A DNA stretch of 64,000 nt, from NCBI GenBank assembly GCA_947500035.1, contig CANMQP010000008.1, positions 62,001 to 126,000 on the forward strand, given 5' to 3'. This stretch comes from an uncultured Kiloniellaceae bacterium. GTDB lineage: Bacteria > Pseudomonadota > Alphaproteobacteria > Kiloniellales > Kiloniellaceae. The notes below the pieces were generated by a model. That model ran no database searches and was not told the origin of the DNA. It worked only from the letters and a program-made list of their open reading frames with translations. The translations under genes and the position numbers were made by a program. Shown here piece by piece: positions 18,140-26,372 of this stretch. How positions within the stretch are numbered: the first letter of the stretch is position 1; every line of letters starts with the position of its first letter.

Positions 18140-19273
18140 ATGAATGCCCCAGGCGACCCATCTGGATCCGGCTGTTACCGTCAGGTTTATGCAGACGCAC
18201 CTGAGGTCGACGCGACCGCCCTCTCCCGTGTCGATATTCTGGGTGGACATACGGACTACAATCAGGGTTTTGTTCTCGCGGCACCCATGCCTTTGACCAC
18301 CCGCGTTGAGCTCTCAGCGAAAAAAAACTTTAGCGGTCCGACGCGAGACCATATCGAGATCGAGGGCTACTCAACCCTGATCGGAGACAAGGTCGTGCAC
18401 AGTATCCCGGCCACTCCAGATCCTGCTTTCCGCCACCGCCGCGGTGATTGGATTGACTACGTTGTCGGAGCGGTTCGGGAGCTTCAATCCGCCGGCGCGA
18501 AGGTGAGCAGCTTTCGACTGGCCGCATCCGGCAATGTTCCGACCGGTGCGGGGCTGGCAAGTTCAGCCTCCTTTTCAGTGGCCCTGCTACGCGGCCTGGG
18601 GAAACTCTTTGGGTGCAGTCTGGAGGGCGAGAGCCTGGCCAAGACGGCGCAGCGGATTGAGCGCATTCATGTCGGCGTGAACTGCGGCATCATGGACCCT
18701 TTGATTCTGGTCGACGGGACAGTGGGTAACGCGCTCTTCATTGACACGCTGACCCTTGCGCGCGAAGCGATCGCCATCGATTCAAACTACCGGCTGGAAG
18801 TTATCGATTGCGGTGAGCGCCGGCGTCTTGCGGAAGTCGGCTACAACCTGCGCCGGGACGAGTGCCAGCGCGCGGCGCAAACACTCGGCGTCAACAGCCT
18901 GCGAGAGCTGGATGGTGATGAACCGGACCTCAAAGACCTTCCGCCCCCACTTGACCGGCGCGTACGCCATGTCCTGAGCGAAAACCTCAGGGTTAAAAAA
19001 GCCAGGGGTGCGCTCAAATCCAGCGACTACGAAGCGCTCGGGGACCTCATGCATGCGTCTCATCTCTCCTTGCGAGATGACTATGAGGTATCGGTCCCCG
19101 CATTGGATCGCCTTGTAGAGGACTGTCTGACCGCCGGAGCCTTGGGAGCGCGACTGGCGGGCGCAGGTTTCGGCGGCTGTGTCGTCGCGCTGATCGAAAG
19201 CGCGCAACGCGATGCCTGGCGACGCAGAATTGCCAGTATGAATACCCGGGCATGTGTTTTCGATTCCTGTTGA
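18140..19273 (+). CDS. galK: Galactokinase (GHMP kinase) with altered motif 1
   Basis: The enzyme phosphorylates galactose released by the two galactosidases. GHMP motifs are visible: motif 1 as SRVDILGGHTDYNQG, motif 2 as GNVPTGAGLASSAS, and motif 3 as LAGAGFGGCVVAL. In classical galactokinases motif 1 is GRxNLIGEHTDYN; here Asn is Asp and the Glu before His is Gly. The NCGIMDP segment matches the catalytic-Asp region (CGIMDQ). I prefer the ATG at 18140, with GGGAGAG upstream; 18095 is an in-frame alternative adding 15 residues. A sugar other than galactose is possible because of the motif changes. No galT or galE gene is in the window. Confidence 0.82.
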   Translation: MNAPGDPSGSGCYRQVYADAPEVDATALSRVDILGGHTDYNQGFVLAAPMPLTTRVELSAKKNFSGPTRDHIEIEGYSTLIGDKVVHSIPATPDPAFRHRRGDWIDYVVGAVRELQSAGAKVSSFRLAASGNVPTGAGLASSASFSVALLRGLGKLFGCSLEGESLAKTAQRIERIHVGVNCGIMDPLILVDGTVGNALFIDTLTLAREAIAIDSNYRLEVIDCGERRRLAEVGYNLRRDECQRAAQTLGVNSLRELDGDEPDLKDLPPPLDRRVRHVLSENLRVKKARGALKSSDYEALGDLMHASHLSLRDDYEVSVPALDRLVEDCLTAGALGARLAGAGFGGCVVALIESAQRDAWRRRIASMNTRACVFDSC

Positions 19274-19281
19274 AACCATCG

Positions 19282-19333
19282 CCTTTCGAAAGAAAGGATA
19301 ATGATTGACAACAAATAGAAACCTCCGGACAAT
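19282..19333 (+). promoter_or_regulatory. Operator-like inverted repeat and promoter before the sugar-binding protein
   Basis: CCTTTCGAAAGAAAGG (19282-19297) has inverted CCTTTC/GAAAGG arms and carries the same TTTC element as the other candidate DeoR sites. TTGACA at 19305-19310 and GACAAT at 19328-19333 are spaced by 17 bp. A 7-bp hairpin CGGACAA/TTGTCCG (19326-19345) overlaps the -10 box. The binding-protein gene starts at 19470, so the leader would be about 130 nt. Confidence 0.5.
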
Positions 19334-19469
19334 CTTTTTTGTCCGCACGTAAAACACGCATCGATAAGCGCGAAAACGTTCGGTTTTAGGGAGCTCAGGG
19401 TCAGGCAGGCAAAGCGATCGATCAACGTTCCAAAGGCCGCAACGACCTAAAAACGGGAGAATAGCTATC

Positions 19470-20702
19470 ATGTCCTTTATCCGCAGCCTGCTGGGCGGAC
19501 TCGCGGCCTCCGCATTGCTATCGGCGACAGCGATGTCCGGCACACTCGTCATCAATTCGGATCAGGCCGATCCGGCGCCTAAGAAGGCCTTTGACGAGCT
19601 GGTTGAAGAGTTCAAGCAGGACAATCCGGACATCGAGATACAGTTCAATACCTTCGAGAAAGAAAGCTATAAAACCGCGATCCGAAACTGGCTGACCAGC
19701 GAGCCGCCTGACGTGGTCTTCTGGTACGCGGGCAACCGGATGAAAACCTTTGTCGACCGCGGTCTGCTCGAGGATGTCAGCGATCTCTGGGATAAGGACG
19801 ACCTTCACACCAAGCTCGCGCCGGCGCGCAGCTCCATGACCATTGACGGCAAACAGTGGGGTATCCCCTACACCTACTATCAGTGGGGTGTTTATTACCG
19901 TAAAGACATCTTCGCGAAGGCCGGATTGGAAGAACCAAAGACCTGGGATGAGTTCCTGGCGGTAAATGCCAAACTCAAGGCCGACGGGATCACGCCGATC
20001 GCAATCGGCACCAAGTTCCTCTGGACCGCCGCCGGCTGGTTCGATTACATCAACATGCGCGTCAACGGCCTCGACTTTCACATCGAACTGATGGACGGCA
20101 AGGTTCCCTACACCGACGAGCGAGTGCGCGCAGTCTTCGAAAAGTGGAAGGAACTGGTCGAACCGGGATACTACCTGGAAAACCATGCCTCCTATTCCTG
20201 GCAGGAAGCCCAGCCCTTCCTCTACAACGGCTCGGCCGCGATGTATCTGATCGGCAACTTCATTACGCCGAACTTCCCTGATGAAATCCGGGATCAGATG
20301 GGCTTCTTCCAGTTCCCGATCATCGATGAAGCCGTGGGGATCGGCGAGGACGCGCCAACGGATACAATCCACATTCCCGCAAAAGCAAAGAACAAAGAAG
20401 ACGCCCGCAAGTTCCTGGCTTATCTGGCGCGCGCCGATGTTCAGGAACGCTTCAACGAGGCCATCCTGCAGCTGCCGGTTCACATCGATGCGAAGGCAAA
20501 GGACGATCCCTTCCTCAATATCGGCGCCGAAATGCTCTCGAAGGCCGGTACGGCGCAGTTCTATGACCGCGACACGCCGCCCGAAATGGCGAAGATCGGC
20601 ATGAAGGGCTTTCAGGAATTCATGGTGAAGCCCGATCGCATGGACAAAATCCTCGAGCGCTTGGAGAAAGCACGTAAGCGGATCTTCAAGGTCAAGGGAT
20701 AG
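19470..20702 (+). CDS. Sugar ABC transporter substrate-binding protein (family 1)
   Basis: The 410-residue periplasmic protein begins with a signal peptide (FIRSLLGGLAASALLSATAMS, with the cleavage region near residue 24). It shows SBP_bac_1 features: FDELVEEFKQDNPDIEIQF, PPDVVFWYAGNRM, GKQWGIPYTYYQWGVYYRKDIFAKAGLEEPKTWDEF and FNEAILQLPVHI. It should deliver galactosides to the permeases at 10406-12140. It has its own promoter and terminator, which is common because binding proteins are needed in excess. It lies 7 kb away from its permeases on the same strand. Confidence 0.93.
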   Translation: MSFIRSLLGGLAASALLSATAMSGTLVINSDQADPAPKKAFDELVEEFKQDNPDIEIQFNTFEKESYKTAIRNWLTSEPPDVVFWYAGNRMKTFVDRGLLEDVSDLWDKDDLHTKLAPARSSMTIDGKQWGIPYTYYQWGVYYRKDIFAKAGLEEPKTWDEFLAVNAKLKADGITPIAIGTKFLWTAAGWFDYINMRVNGLDFHIELMDGKVPYTDERVRAVFEKWKELVEPGYYLENHASYSWQEAQPFLYNGSAAMYLIGNFITPNFPDEIRDQMGFFQFPIIDEAVGIGEDAPTDTIHIPAKAKNKEDARKFLAYLARADVQERFNEAILQLPVHIDAKAKDDPFLNIGAEMLSKAGTAQFYDRDTPPEMAKIGMKGFQEFMVKPDRMDKILERLEKARKRIFKVKG

Positions 20703-20779
20703 CCGATAGCATCACCTCGAATTAGGGCGAGCCCGGTCCTGACTGGACTTTTCCTATGGACATAGTTTAGCTAGTTTCG

Positions 20780-20811
20780 GGGCGGCCGGAGTATTCCGGC
20801 CGTCCTTTTTT
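20780..20811 (+). terminator. Intrinsic terminator of the galactoside locus
   Basis: CGGCCGGA (20783-20790) pairs with TCCGGCCG (20795-20802) around a GTAT loop, and flanking GGG/TCC pairs extend the stem. It is followed by CCTTTTTT. It lies 78 bp after the sugar-binding protein stop. Confidence 0.85.
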
Positions 20812-20884
20812 ATCTGCTTGGAATTTGGGCGGCGCATCGCTTCCCCGACGCGCCGCATGGAGATCAGGCCGCATGGAGATCAGA

Positions 20885-21571
20885 ATGAGTTATGTTGTTC
20901 CCGCACCAGCGGAAGCCGTCCTTCCGGTGGTCGGCCAGGAGGCGTTGTTTCCTGTTCGGCGAATCTATTGCGTTGGGCGAAACTACGCTGAACACGCCCG
21001 CGAAATGGGAGCGGATCCGGATCGCGAACCGCCATTCTTTTTCACCAAACCCCGCGATGCCATCGTGGCGGAAGGCGGTGAAATGCCCTACCCGCCCGCC
21101 ACGGAGAACCTGCACTACGAGATGGAACTGGTCGTGGCAATCGGGACCGGTGGCAAAAACATCGCCGAGCCGGATGCCCTCAATCATGTCTATGGATATG
21201 CTGCCGGTCTCGACATGACCCGGCGGGATCTGCAGGGAGTTGCAAAGAAAATGGGCCGCCCATGGGACATGGGCAAAGGCTTCGATCACTCGGCCCCCTG
21301 CTCAGCGTTGCGTGCCGCAGCGGACATCGGCCACCCCGACAGTGGCGCTATTTGGCTCAAAGTCAACGGCAGCTTGAAGCAGGCCGGAGATCTCTCTCAG
21401 CAAATCTGGAGCGTGCCGGAAACTATCTCCTTCCTCTCCAATCTGGTTGAGCTCGCACCGGGTGACCTGATCTTTACCGGCACACCGGCCGGTGTCGGTC
21501 CTGTCGTTGCCGGAGACCGCATGGAAGGTCACATCGATGGGATCGGTGACATCCAAGTGACAATCATCTGA
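20885..21571 (+). CDS. Fumarylacetoacetate hydrolase family protein
   Basis: The 228-residue protein is a single FAH-like domain. It has IYCVGRNYAEHAREMG, FFTKPRDAIV, the metal-binding ENLHYEMELVVAIG (two Glu), VYGYAAGLDMTRRDLQ, and TGTPAGVGPV near the end. This subgroup includes acylpyruvases and 5-oxopent-3-ene-tricarboxylate-type enzymes that cleave C-C bonds with Mg2+. The exact substrate is unknown. The start at 20885 has GGAG 7 bp upstream; an earlier in-frame ATG at 20825 lacks a ribosome site. It precedes the tautomerase fusion by 10 bp, which suggests a joint role in aromatic or dicarboxylate breakdown. Confidence 0.88.
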   Translation: MSYVVPAPAEAVLPVVGQEALFPVRRIYCVGRNYAEHAREMGADPDREPPFFFTKPRDAIVAEGGEMPYPPATENLHYEMELVVAIGTGGKNIAEPDALNHVYGYAAGLDMTRRDLQGVAKKMGRPWDMGKGFDHSAPCSALRAAADIGHPDSGAIWLKVNGSLKQAGDLSQQIWSVPETISFLSNLVELAPGDLIFTGTPAGVGPVVAGDRMEGHIDGIGDIQVTII

Positions 21572-21581
21572 GGACAGCATT

Positions 21582-22145
21582 ATGCCAATCATTAGCGTGA
21601 CCCTGATGGAAGGTTATGATGAGGTCACGCGCGAGCGCCTGGCCAAGGGCATAACTCAAGTGGCCCAAACCGTTACCGGCGCGCCTCTGGAGGGAATCAC
21701 AGTGACTCTGCAGGAGTTGCCCCCGGCAAACTACATGCGCGGCGGGACAAGGAAGATTCCGGGAACTCCGCCAATATCACCCAGCGAGATCATACGCTCC
21801 TACCTCGCGGCGATGGAGGTCCGAGACCTGGAAGCCGCGAAGCAATGGCTCGCGGATACAGCGCTTCTTACCTTTCCCGGTGGCGCAAACTTCACCTCAT
21901 TGGAAGCGATGGTTGAATGGGCGCGCGCCCGCTATCGAAGTGTCGGAAAAACCTATGAGCGTTTCGATGAAACCGGCACGGACGACGGCGCGGTGGTCAT
22001 CTGTCAGGGAAGCTTGCATGGAGAATGGCTCGACGGTTCGAAATTCGAAGGTATCCGCTTTGTCGATTGGTTTTTGATCCGGGACGGCCGGATCCTGGAA
22101 CAACGGGTCTGGAATGACTTATCTGAGACGCTCGCAAAGCGCTAA
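21582..22145 (+). CDS. 4-oxalocrotonate tautomerase-SnoaL-like fusion protein
   Basis: The 187-residue protein joins two domains. Residues 1-60 are a 4-oxalocrotonate tautomerase: after the initiator Met comes Pro2, the catalytic base (PIISVTLMEGYDEVTRERLAKGI), then VTVTLQELPPANYMRGG. Residues 66-187 are a SnoaL/NTF2-like cone (IIRSYLAAMEVRDLEAAKQWLADTALLTFPGG, RFVDWFLIRDGRILEQRVWND). Tautomerases shift enol/keto forms of 2-oxo acids. SnoaL domains bind or isomerise small hydrophobic ligands. It lies next to an FAH-family enzyme, so both may handle one oxo-acid intermediate; that is inference. Confidence 0.8.
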   Translation: MPIISVTLMEGYDEVTRERLAKGITQVAQTVTGAPLEGITVTLQELPPANYMRGGTRKIPGTPPISPSEIIRSYLAAMEVRDLEAAKQWLADTALLTFPGGANFTSLEAMVEWARARYRSVGKTYERFDETGTDDGAVVICQGSLHGEWLDGSKFEGIRFVDWFLIRDGRILEQRVWNDLSETLAKR

Positions 22146-22265
22146 TCACATCAATGCGGTCTCGCAATACACCAAAAACATTAGATTTTCCGAAAGCCGA
22201 AACAGCTTGAAGTGGCAATTTGAAAAATAATCGTATTAATTGTTCAAATCAAATTTCTCGTCTTT

Positions 22266-22296
22266 TTGACATAGTGATTAACGCTGATTGTATGAT
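22266..22296 (+). promoter_or_regulatory. Candidate promoter of the PAS protein
   Basis: TTGACA (22266-22271) and TATGAT (22291-22296) lie 19 bp apart in an unusually AT-rich 224-bp gap (22146-22369). The spacing is one or two bases longer than ideal. The gene begins 74 bp downstream. Confidence 0.35.
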
Positions 22297-22369
22297 CAAA
22301 TACGCTTTCACCCAAATACATAGTATGAAGCACAAAAAATGATCCACTTTACTTGCAGAGAATAGAATC

Positions 22370-22993
22370 ATGACGCAGAGTCATGCTATATCGTCATGTT
22401 ATGTGGAACCGGAAGTCTTGTCTCAAGGCGGATACCAAGTCACTGATGACGGCACAGACGCTGGGAGTGAGACCTCTTGGTGCCTGCTTTCTGACTCATA
22501 CGAGCGCGAAACCAATGCAGCGCCACCGTCTTTGCGGCCGCAGTTTGTTAGAATCTACCGCTATCTGCAAGAGGTCGCCCCTCCCGGCCGTCTGCCGGGC
22601 CGTCAGCATATTGACCCCCTGGATTTTCATGAGCTTCTGACTTACGTGAACCTCATCAACGTGGAACGAGAAGAAAGTCGTGCAAGGTTCCGTTTCCGCC
22701 TCGTCGGCACGACCCAAACGATTATGGCCAAGCGTGATATCACCGGTCTCCTGGTACAGGATGCGGTTCTTCCCTACTTTGCGACGCGTATCCTCGGTAA
22801 TCTGCGGAGGGTATTGGAGACCGCAACGCCGCTTTACGATCGATTTTCGATGCCACACCCCAATCGGGAATTCATTGATTCCGAACGGGTTTACTATCCG
22901 CTGGCGAGTGACGGCGAAAACATCGATATGATCTTCGTCTTGAACGGCTACTACGGCGCGAGCGGTCTCGATCCCTTCGACAAAAAGAAGTAA
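22370..22993 (+). CDS. PAS_5-type (MmoS/light-sensor-like) PAS domain protein
   Basis: The 207-residue protein has a disordered N-terminus and a single PAS_5-type domain. Family features are the PGRQHIDPLDFHELLTYVNLINVEREESRARFRFRLVGT stretch (about residues 75-115) and GLLVQDAVLP. No effector domain follows. Such proteins are frequent in Rhodospirillales and may act as ligand sensors or adaptors; a function is not established. A large AT-rich region lies before and after it (22146-22369 and 22994-23169), so it is transcribed alone. Confidence 0.72.
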   Translation: MTQSHAISSCYVEPEVLSQGGYQVTDDGTDAGSETSWCLLSDSYERETNAAPPSLRPQFVRIYRYLQEVAPPGRLPGRQHIDPLDFHELLTYVNLINVEREESRARFRFRLVGTTQTIMAKRDITGLLVQDAVLPYFATRILGNLRRVLETATPLYDRFSMPHPNREFIDSERVYYPLASDGENIDMIFVLNGYYGASGLDPFDKKK

Positions 22994-23169
22994 GGCTGCA
23001 GGCATGTCGGAAGCGGCTTCGATCCTTACCTCAAAAAAACTTTAACAAAGCACCTCAAGTTATTATTTTTATTAATTTTTTTATGGCTAAGTATCATTCG
23101 TATTGATTCTTACGTAATTAACCACAGCTTGATCTGGCAGGAACAGGCGCGTTCGGTTAGGCTGATGCC

Positions 23170-23370
23170 ATGGCTTTTCTTTTGAAACATGTTGTGCGTT
23201 ACGCAGCACGGAAAATCGCTTCCGATCCGCAGGCACGCGCGAAGGCAGCGCAAGCCGCGCGCGTTGTGGTCAAGGAAGCAAAGCAGATTGCACAGGAGCC
23301 GGACCGTGCCGAAGCCGCCGGCCGTGCCGCGAGGCGCCTCCTCAATCGCTTTCAAGACGGAATTCGCTAA
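23170..23370 (+). CDS. Small conserved-looking Ala/Arg-rich protein, unknown function
   Basis: This 66-residue basic protein (MAFLLKHVVRYAARKIASDPQ...) is predicted to be one or two amphipathic helices with heptad-like Ala/Lys/Arg spacing. It has no signal peptide or membrane helix. Similar short Ala-rich proteins occur in alphaproteobacteria without a known role. The frame uses typical GC-rich codons and has no competing gene on either strand, which favours it being real. There is no recognisable family motif. Confidence 0.55.
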   Translation: MAFLLKHVVRYAARKIASDPQARAKAAQAARVVVKEAKQIAQEPDRAEAAGRAARRLLNRFQDGIR

Positions 23371-23429
23371 GCCCGGGCCTGCCCCTGACCGAGGGGCAAA
23401 ACTTTAAAAACTCAATATTTTTAAAGACA

Positions 23430-24968
23430 CTAGCCTGACATGCTGCGCTCTGCGGGAAACCGCAAGGTGACCCGTGTGCCTTGGCCGAGTTCGCTTTCGA
23501 GGAGAAGATTGCCGCCATGCAGCTCGGTCAGCATCTTACTCAAAGAGAGGCCAAGGCCCGTGCCGGCGTGGGCCTGATGGGAGCCGGAACGCACCTGGCC
23601 GAAGGGCTCGAGAACCTTGGCGATATCCTCTTGCGCGATGCCGCAGCCCCTGTCGGCGACCTCGACTTTAATGGCGCCTGAGGGCTCGGATGCGATTGAA
23701 ACTCTGATAGAATTCCCGGCCGGCGTAAACTTGGTCGCGTTGGACAGCAGATTGAGGATCACCTGCTTGATAATGCGCTTATCCCCTTTGAAATGACCGA
23801 CATTTGTCACAGCTTCGAGGGCAATGCGATCCTCGGGCTCGCCGGCCTGGCCGGTCACCATCCGGATAGAGCTGCGCAGGGTCGCCTCCAGATCGAAAAC
23901 TTCTTCGTCCAGGGTTACCTCACCGGACTCGACCTTCGAGATATCCAGGATGTCGTTGATCAGGGCGAGCAGATGCTGGCCCGAATGATTCACGTTCATG
24001 GCGTACTCGAGATACTTCTCGTCGCCGAGGGGCCCGAAGACCTCTTCCCGCATGACCTGCGTGAAGCCCAGGATCGAATTGAGCGGCGTGCGCAGTTCAT
24101 GGCTCATATGGGCCAGAAATTCGGACTTTGCGCGATTGGCGGTCTGGGCTTCGTCCTTGGCGGCGGAAATCGCCGCTTCGGCCTTCTTGAGTTCGGTGAT
24201 GTCGCTTTGAATACTGACGATACCGCCGCTATCGGTTTTGCGGTCGTTCAAGAGCAGGACCCGGCCGTCCCGCAGCCTGACGACAAAGGATTCAGGCGGA
24301 CCGGTCAAAAGGTCTTCGCGCCGGTCGACATAGTCCTGGGCCAGTTCGTCTTCGACAATCACCGCGTTGCGCTCGATATCGAGCAGTCCGAGATCCCGCC
24401 GGTGCGCCCCCGGCTTGGCTTCCTCATCGCTGTAGCCGTAAAACTCCTTGAACTTGGAGTTACAGATGATTAGGTGCCCGTCCACATCGTAGAGGACGAA
24501 ACCCTCATTGATGGACTCAAGCGCATCGATCAGAAGCGCGCGTGAGGTTTTGACCACCTGCTCGACGGAAACGGACGGCTCCTTTCTGACCTCGTGCGCT
24601 GTGAAGAGCAGTAAATCTTCCTCACCAACCGGCAGCAGGCGCAGTGTGGCGGCGCAATCGCGCAGCTTACCGTCCTTGCCGCGCAGAGCGACGTCGAGAT
24701 TCTTGATGACCCCTTTGCGCTCAAGCTCGCGAATCAGCTCGGCGCGCACCATCGGCTCCGTCCAGATGGCAAGTTCTTCCGCCGTCCTGCCAATGACCTC
24801 ATCGCGGTCGTAGCCGAGCACCTCAAGCCAAACGGCATTCACGGCAAGACAGAATCCGTCCTGCAGCCTGCTGACCGACATGAGATCGCTGCTGGCCTCG
24901 AACACTGCTCGAAAAAGCTCTTTTGATTCGAGCAGAGGATCTGGGCTCAAGGGCATAACGGCACTCAT
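23430..24968 (-). CDS. PAS sensor histidine kinase (no receiver)
   Basis: The 512-residue protein has two PAS domains. The first (about 15-130) includes FRAVFEASSDLMSVSR; the second (about 150-260) includes IDALESINEGFVLYDVDG and GGIVSIQSDITELKKAE. A coiled linker leads to the HisKA domain with phospho-acceptor His in FLAHMSHELRTPLNSILGF. The HATPase domain follows with N box NLLSNATKF, G1 DRGCGIA, and G2 GTGLGLSLSK. There is no transmembrane helix, so it is cytoplasmic. The start at 24968 is chosen because the 28 residues upstream of it look non-coding. No partner response regulator is adjacent. Confidence 0.9.
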   Translation of the reverse strand: MSAVMPLSPDPLLESKELFRAVFEASSDLMSVSRLQDGFCLAVNAVWLEVLGYDRDEVIGRTAEELAIWTEPMVRAELIRELERKGVIKNLDVALRGKDGKLRDCAATLRLLPVGEEDLLLFTAHEVRKEPSVSVEQVVKTSRALLIDALESINEGFVLYDVDGHLIICNSKFKEFYGYSDEEAKPGAHRRDLGLLDIERNAVIVEDELAQDYVDRREDLLTGPPESFVVRLRDGRVLLLNDRKTDSGGIVSIQSDITELKKAEAAISAAKDEAQTANRAKSEFLAHMSHELRTPLNSILGFTQVMREEVFGPLGDEKYLEYAMNVNHSGQHLLALINDILDISKVESGEVTLDEEVFDLEATLRSSIRMVTGQAGEPEDRIALEAVTNVGHFKGDKRIIKQVILNLLSNATKFTPAGNSIRVSIASEPSGAIKVEVADRGCGIAQEDIAKVLEPFGQVRSGSHQAHAGTGLGLSLSKMLTELHGGNLLLESELGQGTRVTLRFPAERSMSG

Positions 24969-25205
24969 CGACGCGGACACACGGCAAACCCAAGTATTAC
25001 AGCGAAAATGAGGTCTGCCGCATAAAGTAAGAGTGAGCCATTCCGCATACAATGCGCGGGTGACAGCCCTGTACAGCAGTCAGGATCACATCTTTCCAGC
25101 GAAATTCCAACGTCTTGCTGGTGTTTTACGCCTGCCGGGAGCCACCGCGACCGGAAGAGCAATCTGAGATTGCAGGAACCCGTGACTCGGGATGAAACCT
25201 CCCGC

Positions 25206-26252
25206 TCAGGCGCTCTCGAACCCGGTTAGGACGTTCACCGTGTTGATCCCGATTTCCGAGACCGCGTAGCCGCCTTCCATGACGAAGAGAGTGGGTACTG
25301 CGTCCGCTTTCATGGCCGCGCCGATCCGGGCACCGTAGTCGGCAAAGTCGTCACTTTTGAGTTTGAAGAAGCTGATGGGATCTTGCTCGAAAGTATCCAC
25401 GCCGAGAGAAACCACCAGCAGACCGGGCTTAAAGGCCCTGATCCGCTCCAGCGCTTCGTCGAGCGCATCGCGCCAACGGGGATAGTCCGTGCCGGGCGGA
25501 AGGGGAAAATTGAGATTGAGTCCCTCGCCGGCGTCCTCGCCCACCTCGTCGGCGTGGCCGAGAAAGTGGGGAAAAGCATCCATGGGATCGCCGTGAAGTG
25601 AGGTAAAGAAGACCTCGCCGCGGCGGTAAAAGATATTCTGCGTACCGTTTCCGTGATGAAAGTCCACGTCCAGCACGGCCACGCGTTCCACCCCCTTATC
25701 GCGGGCGAACTGCGCCGCAATGGCGGCATTGTTCAGAAAACAGTAACCGCCGTACTGATCCGCCGCTGCGTGATGGCCGGGCGGACGGCTGAGTGCAAAG
25801 GCCGACTGCCCCCGGCCTGAGAGGAGATGTTCCGCCGCCGTCAGTACGACATCTGCACCGGCCCGCGCCGCTTCCCAGGTGCCGTCGGATATCGAGGTCT
25901 CGCCCGCCAGGGCGTAGTAGCCGAGCTTTCCATCAATGCTGCGCGGGATCCGTTTGCCGTTCATGGCACGGGTCGGCCAGACATTGGGCAGCGCCTCGCC
26001 TTCTCCGCCCGCAGCGACCCAGTCTTCCCAGCAGTTCTCCAGAAACCGCACAAAGTCCGGATCGTGTACCTTGAGCACCGGCGCGAGACCGAAGTCTTTT
26101 GGGGCGATGACCTCGCCCAGCCCTTCCTGCCGCACCCGCGCCAGTACGATCTCCGCCCGCTCGGGACATTCGAATGGCCGCACGAAGGTGCCGCCATGAA
26201 GTTCGGTCTTGGCGTCACGCAGGCGGTGTTTTTCAGAGTAGACGGTCAGCAT
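25206..26252 (-). CDS. Histone deacetylase family / acetylpolyamine amidohydrolase-like protein
   Basis: The 348-residue protein has the arginase-deacetylase fold. Catalytic motifs are RPPGHHAA (His-His), YCFLNNAAIAA, LDVDFHHGNGTQ (zinc-binding Asp and His), SLGVDTFEQDP (zinc Asp) and EGGYAV near the end. The residues after the start (FVRPFECPERAE) match acetylpolyamine amidohydrolases (AphA type), which deacetylate acetylated polyamines. Substrate specificity is inferred from overall resemblance; other acyl-lysine or small-amide substrates are possible. It is a lone gene between the histidine kinase and the SulP gene. Confidence 0.86.
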   Translation of the reverse strand: MLTVYSEKHRLRDAKTELHGGTFVRPFECPERAEIVLARVRQEGLGEVIAPKDFGLAPVLKVHDPDFVRFLENCWEDWVAAGGEGEALPNVWPTRAMNGKRIPRSIDGKLGYYALAGETSISDGTWEAARAGADVVLTAAEHLLSGRGQSAFALSRPPGHHAAADQYGGYCFLNNAAIAAQFARDKGVERVAVLDVDFHHGNGTQNIFYRRGEVFFTSLHGDPMDAFPHFLGHADEVGEDAGEGLNLNFPLPPGTDYPRWRDALDEALERIRAFKPGLLVVSLGVDTFEQDPISFFKLKSDDFADYGARIGAAMKADAVPTLFVMEGGYAVSEIGINTVNVLTGFESA

Positions 26253-26372
26253 GGCCGGCGGTTTTCACCAAAGTTTGTCAGAAGCACTCGTAGGCTCCTG
26301 CCGTTATGACCTGATTTTGTGGCTAGGTCACGAACTGGGTGTCTTGTCCGGCGCAATCGCAAAGGCCCGATT

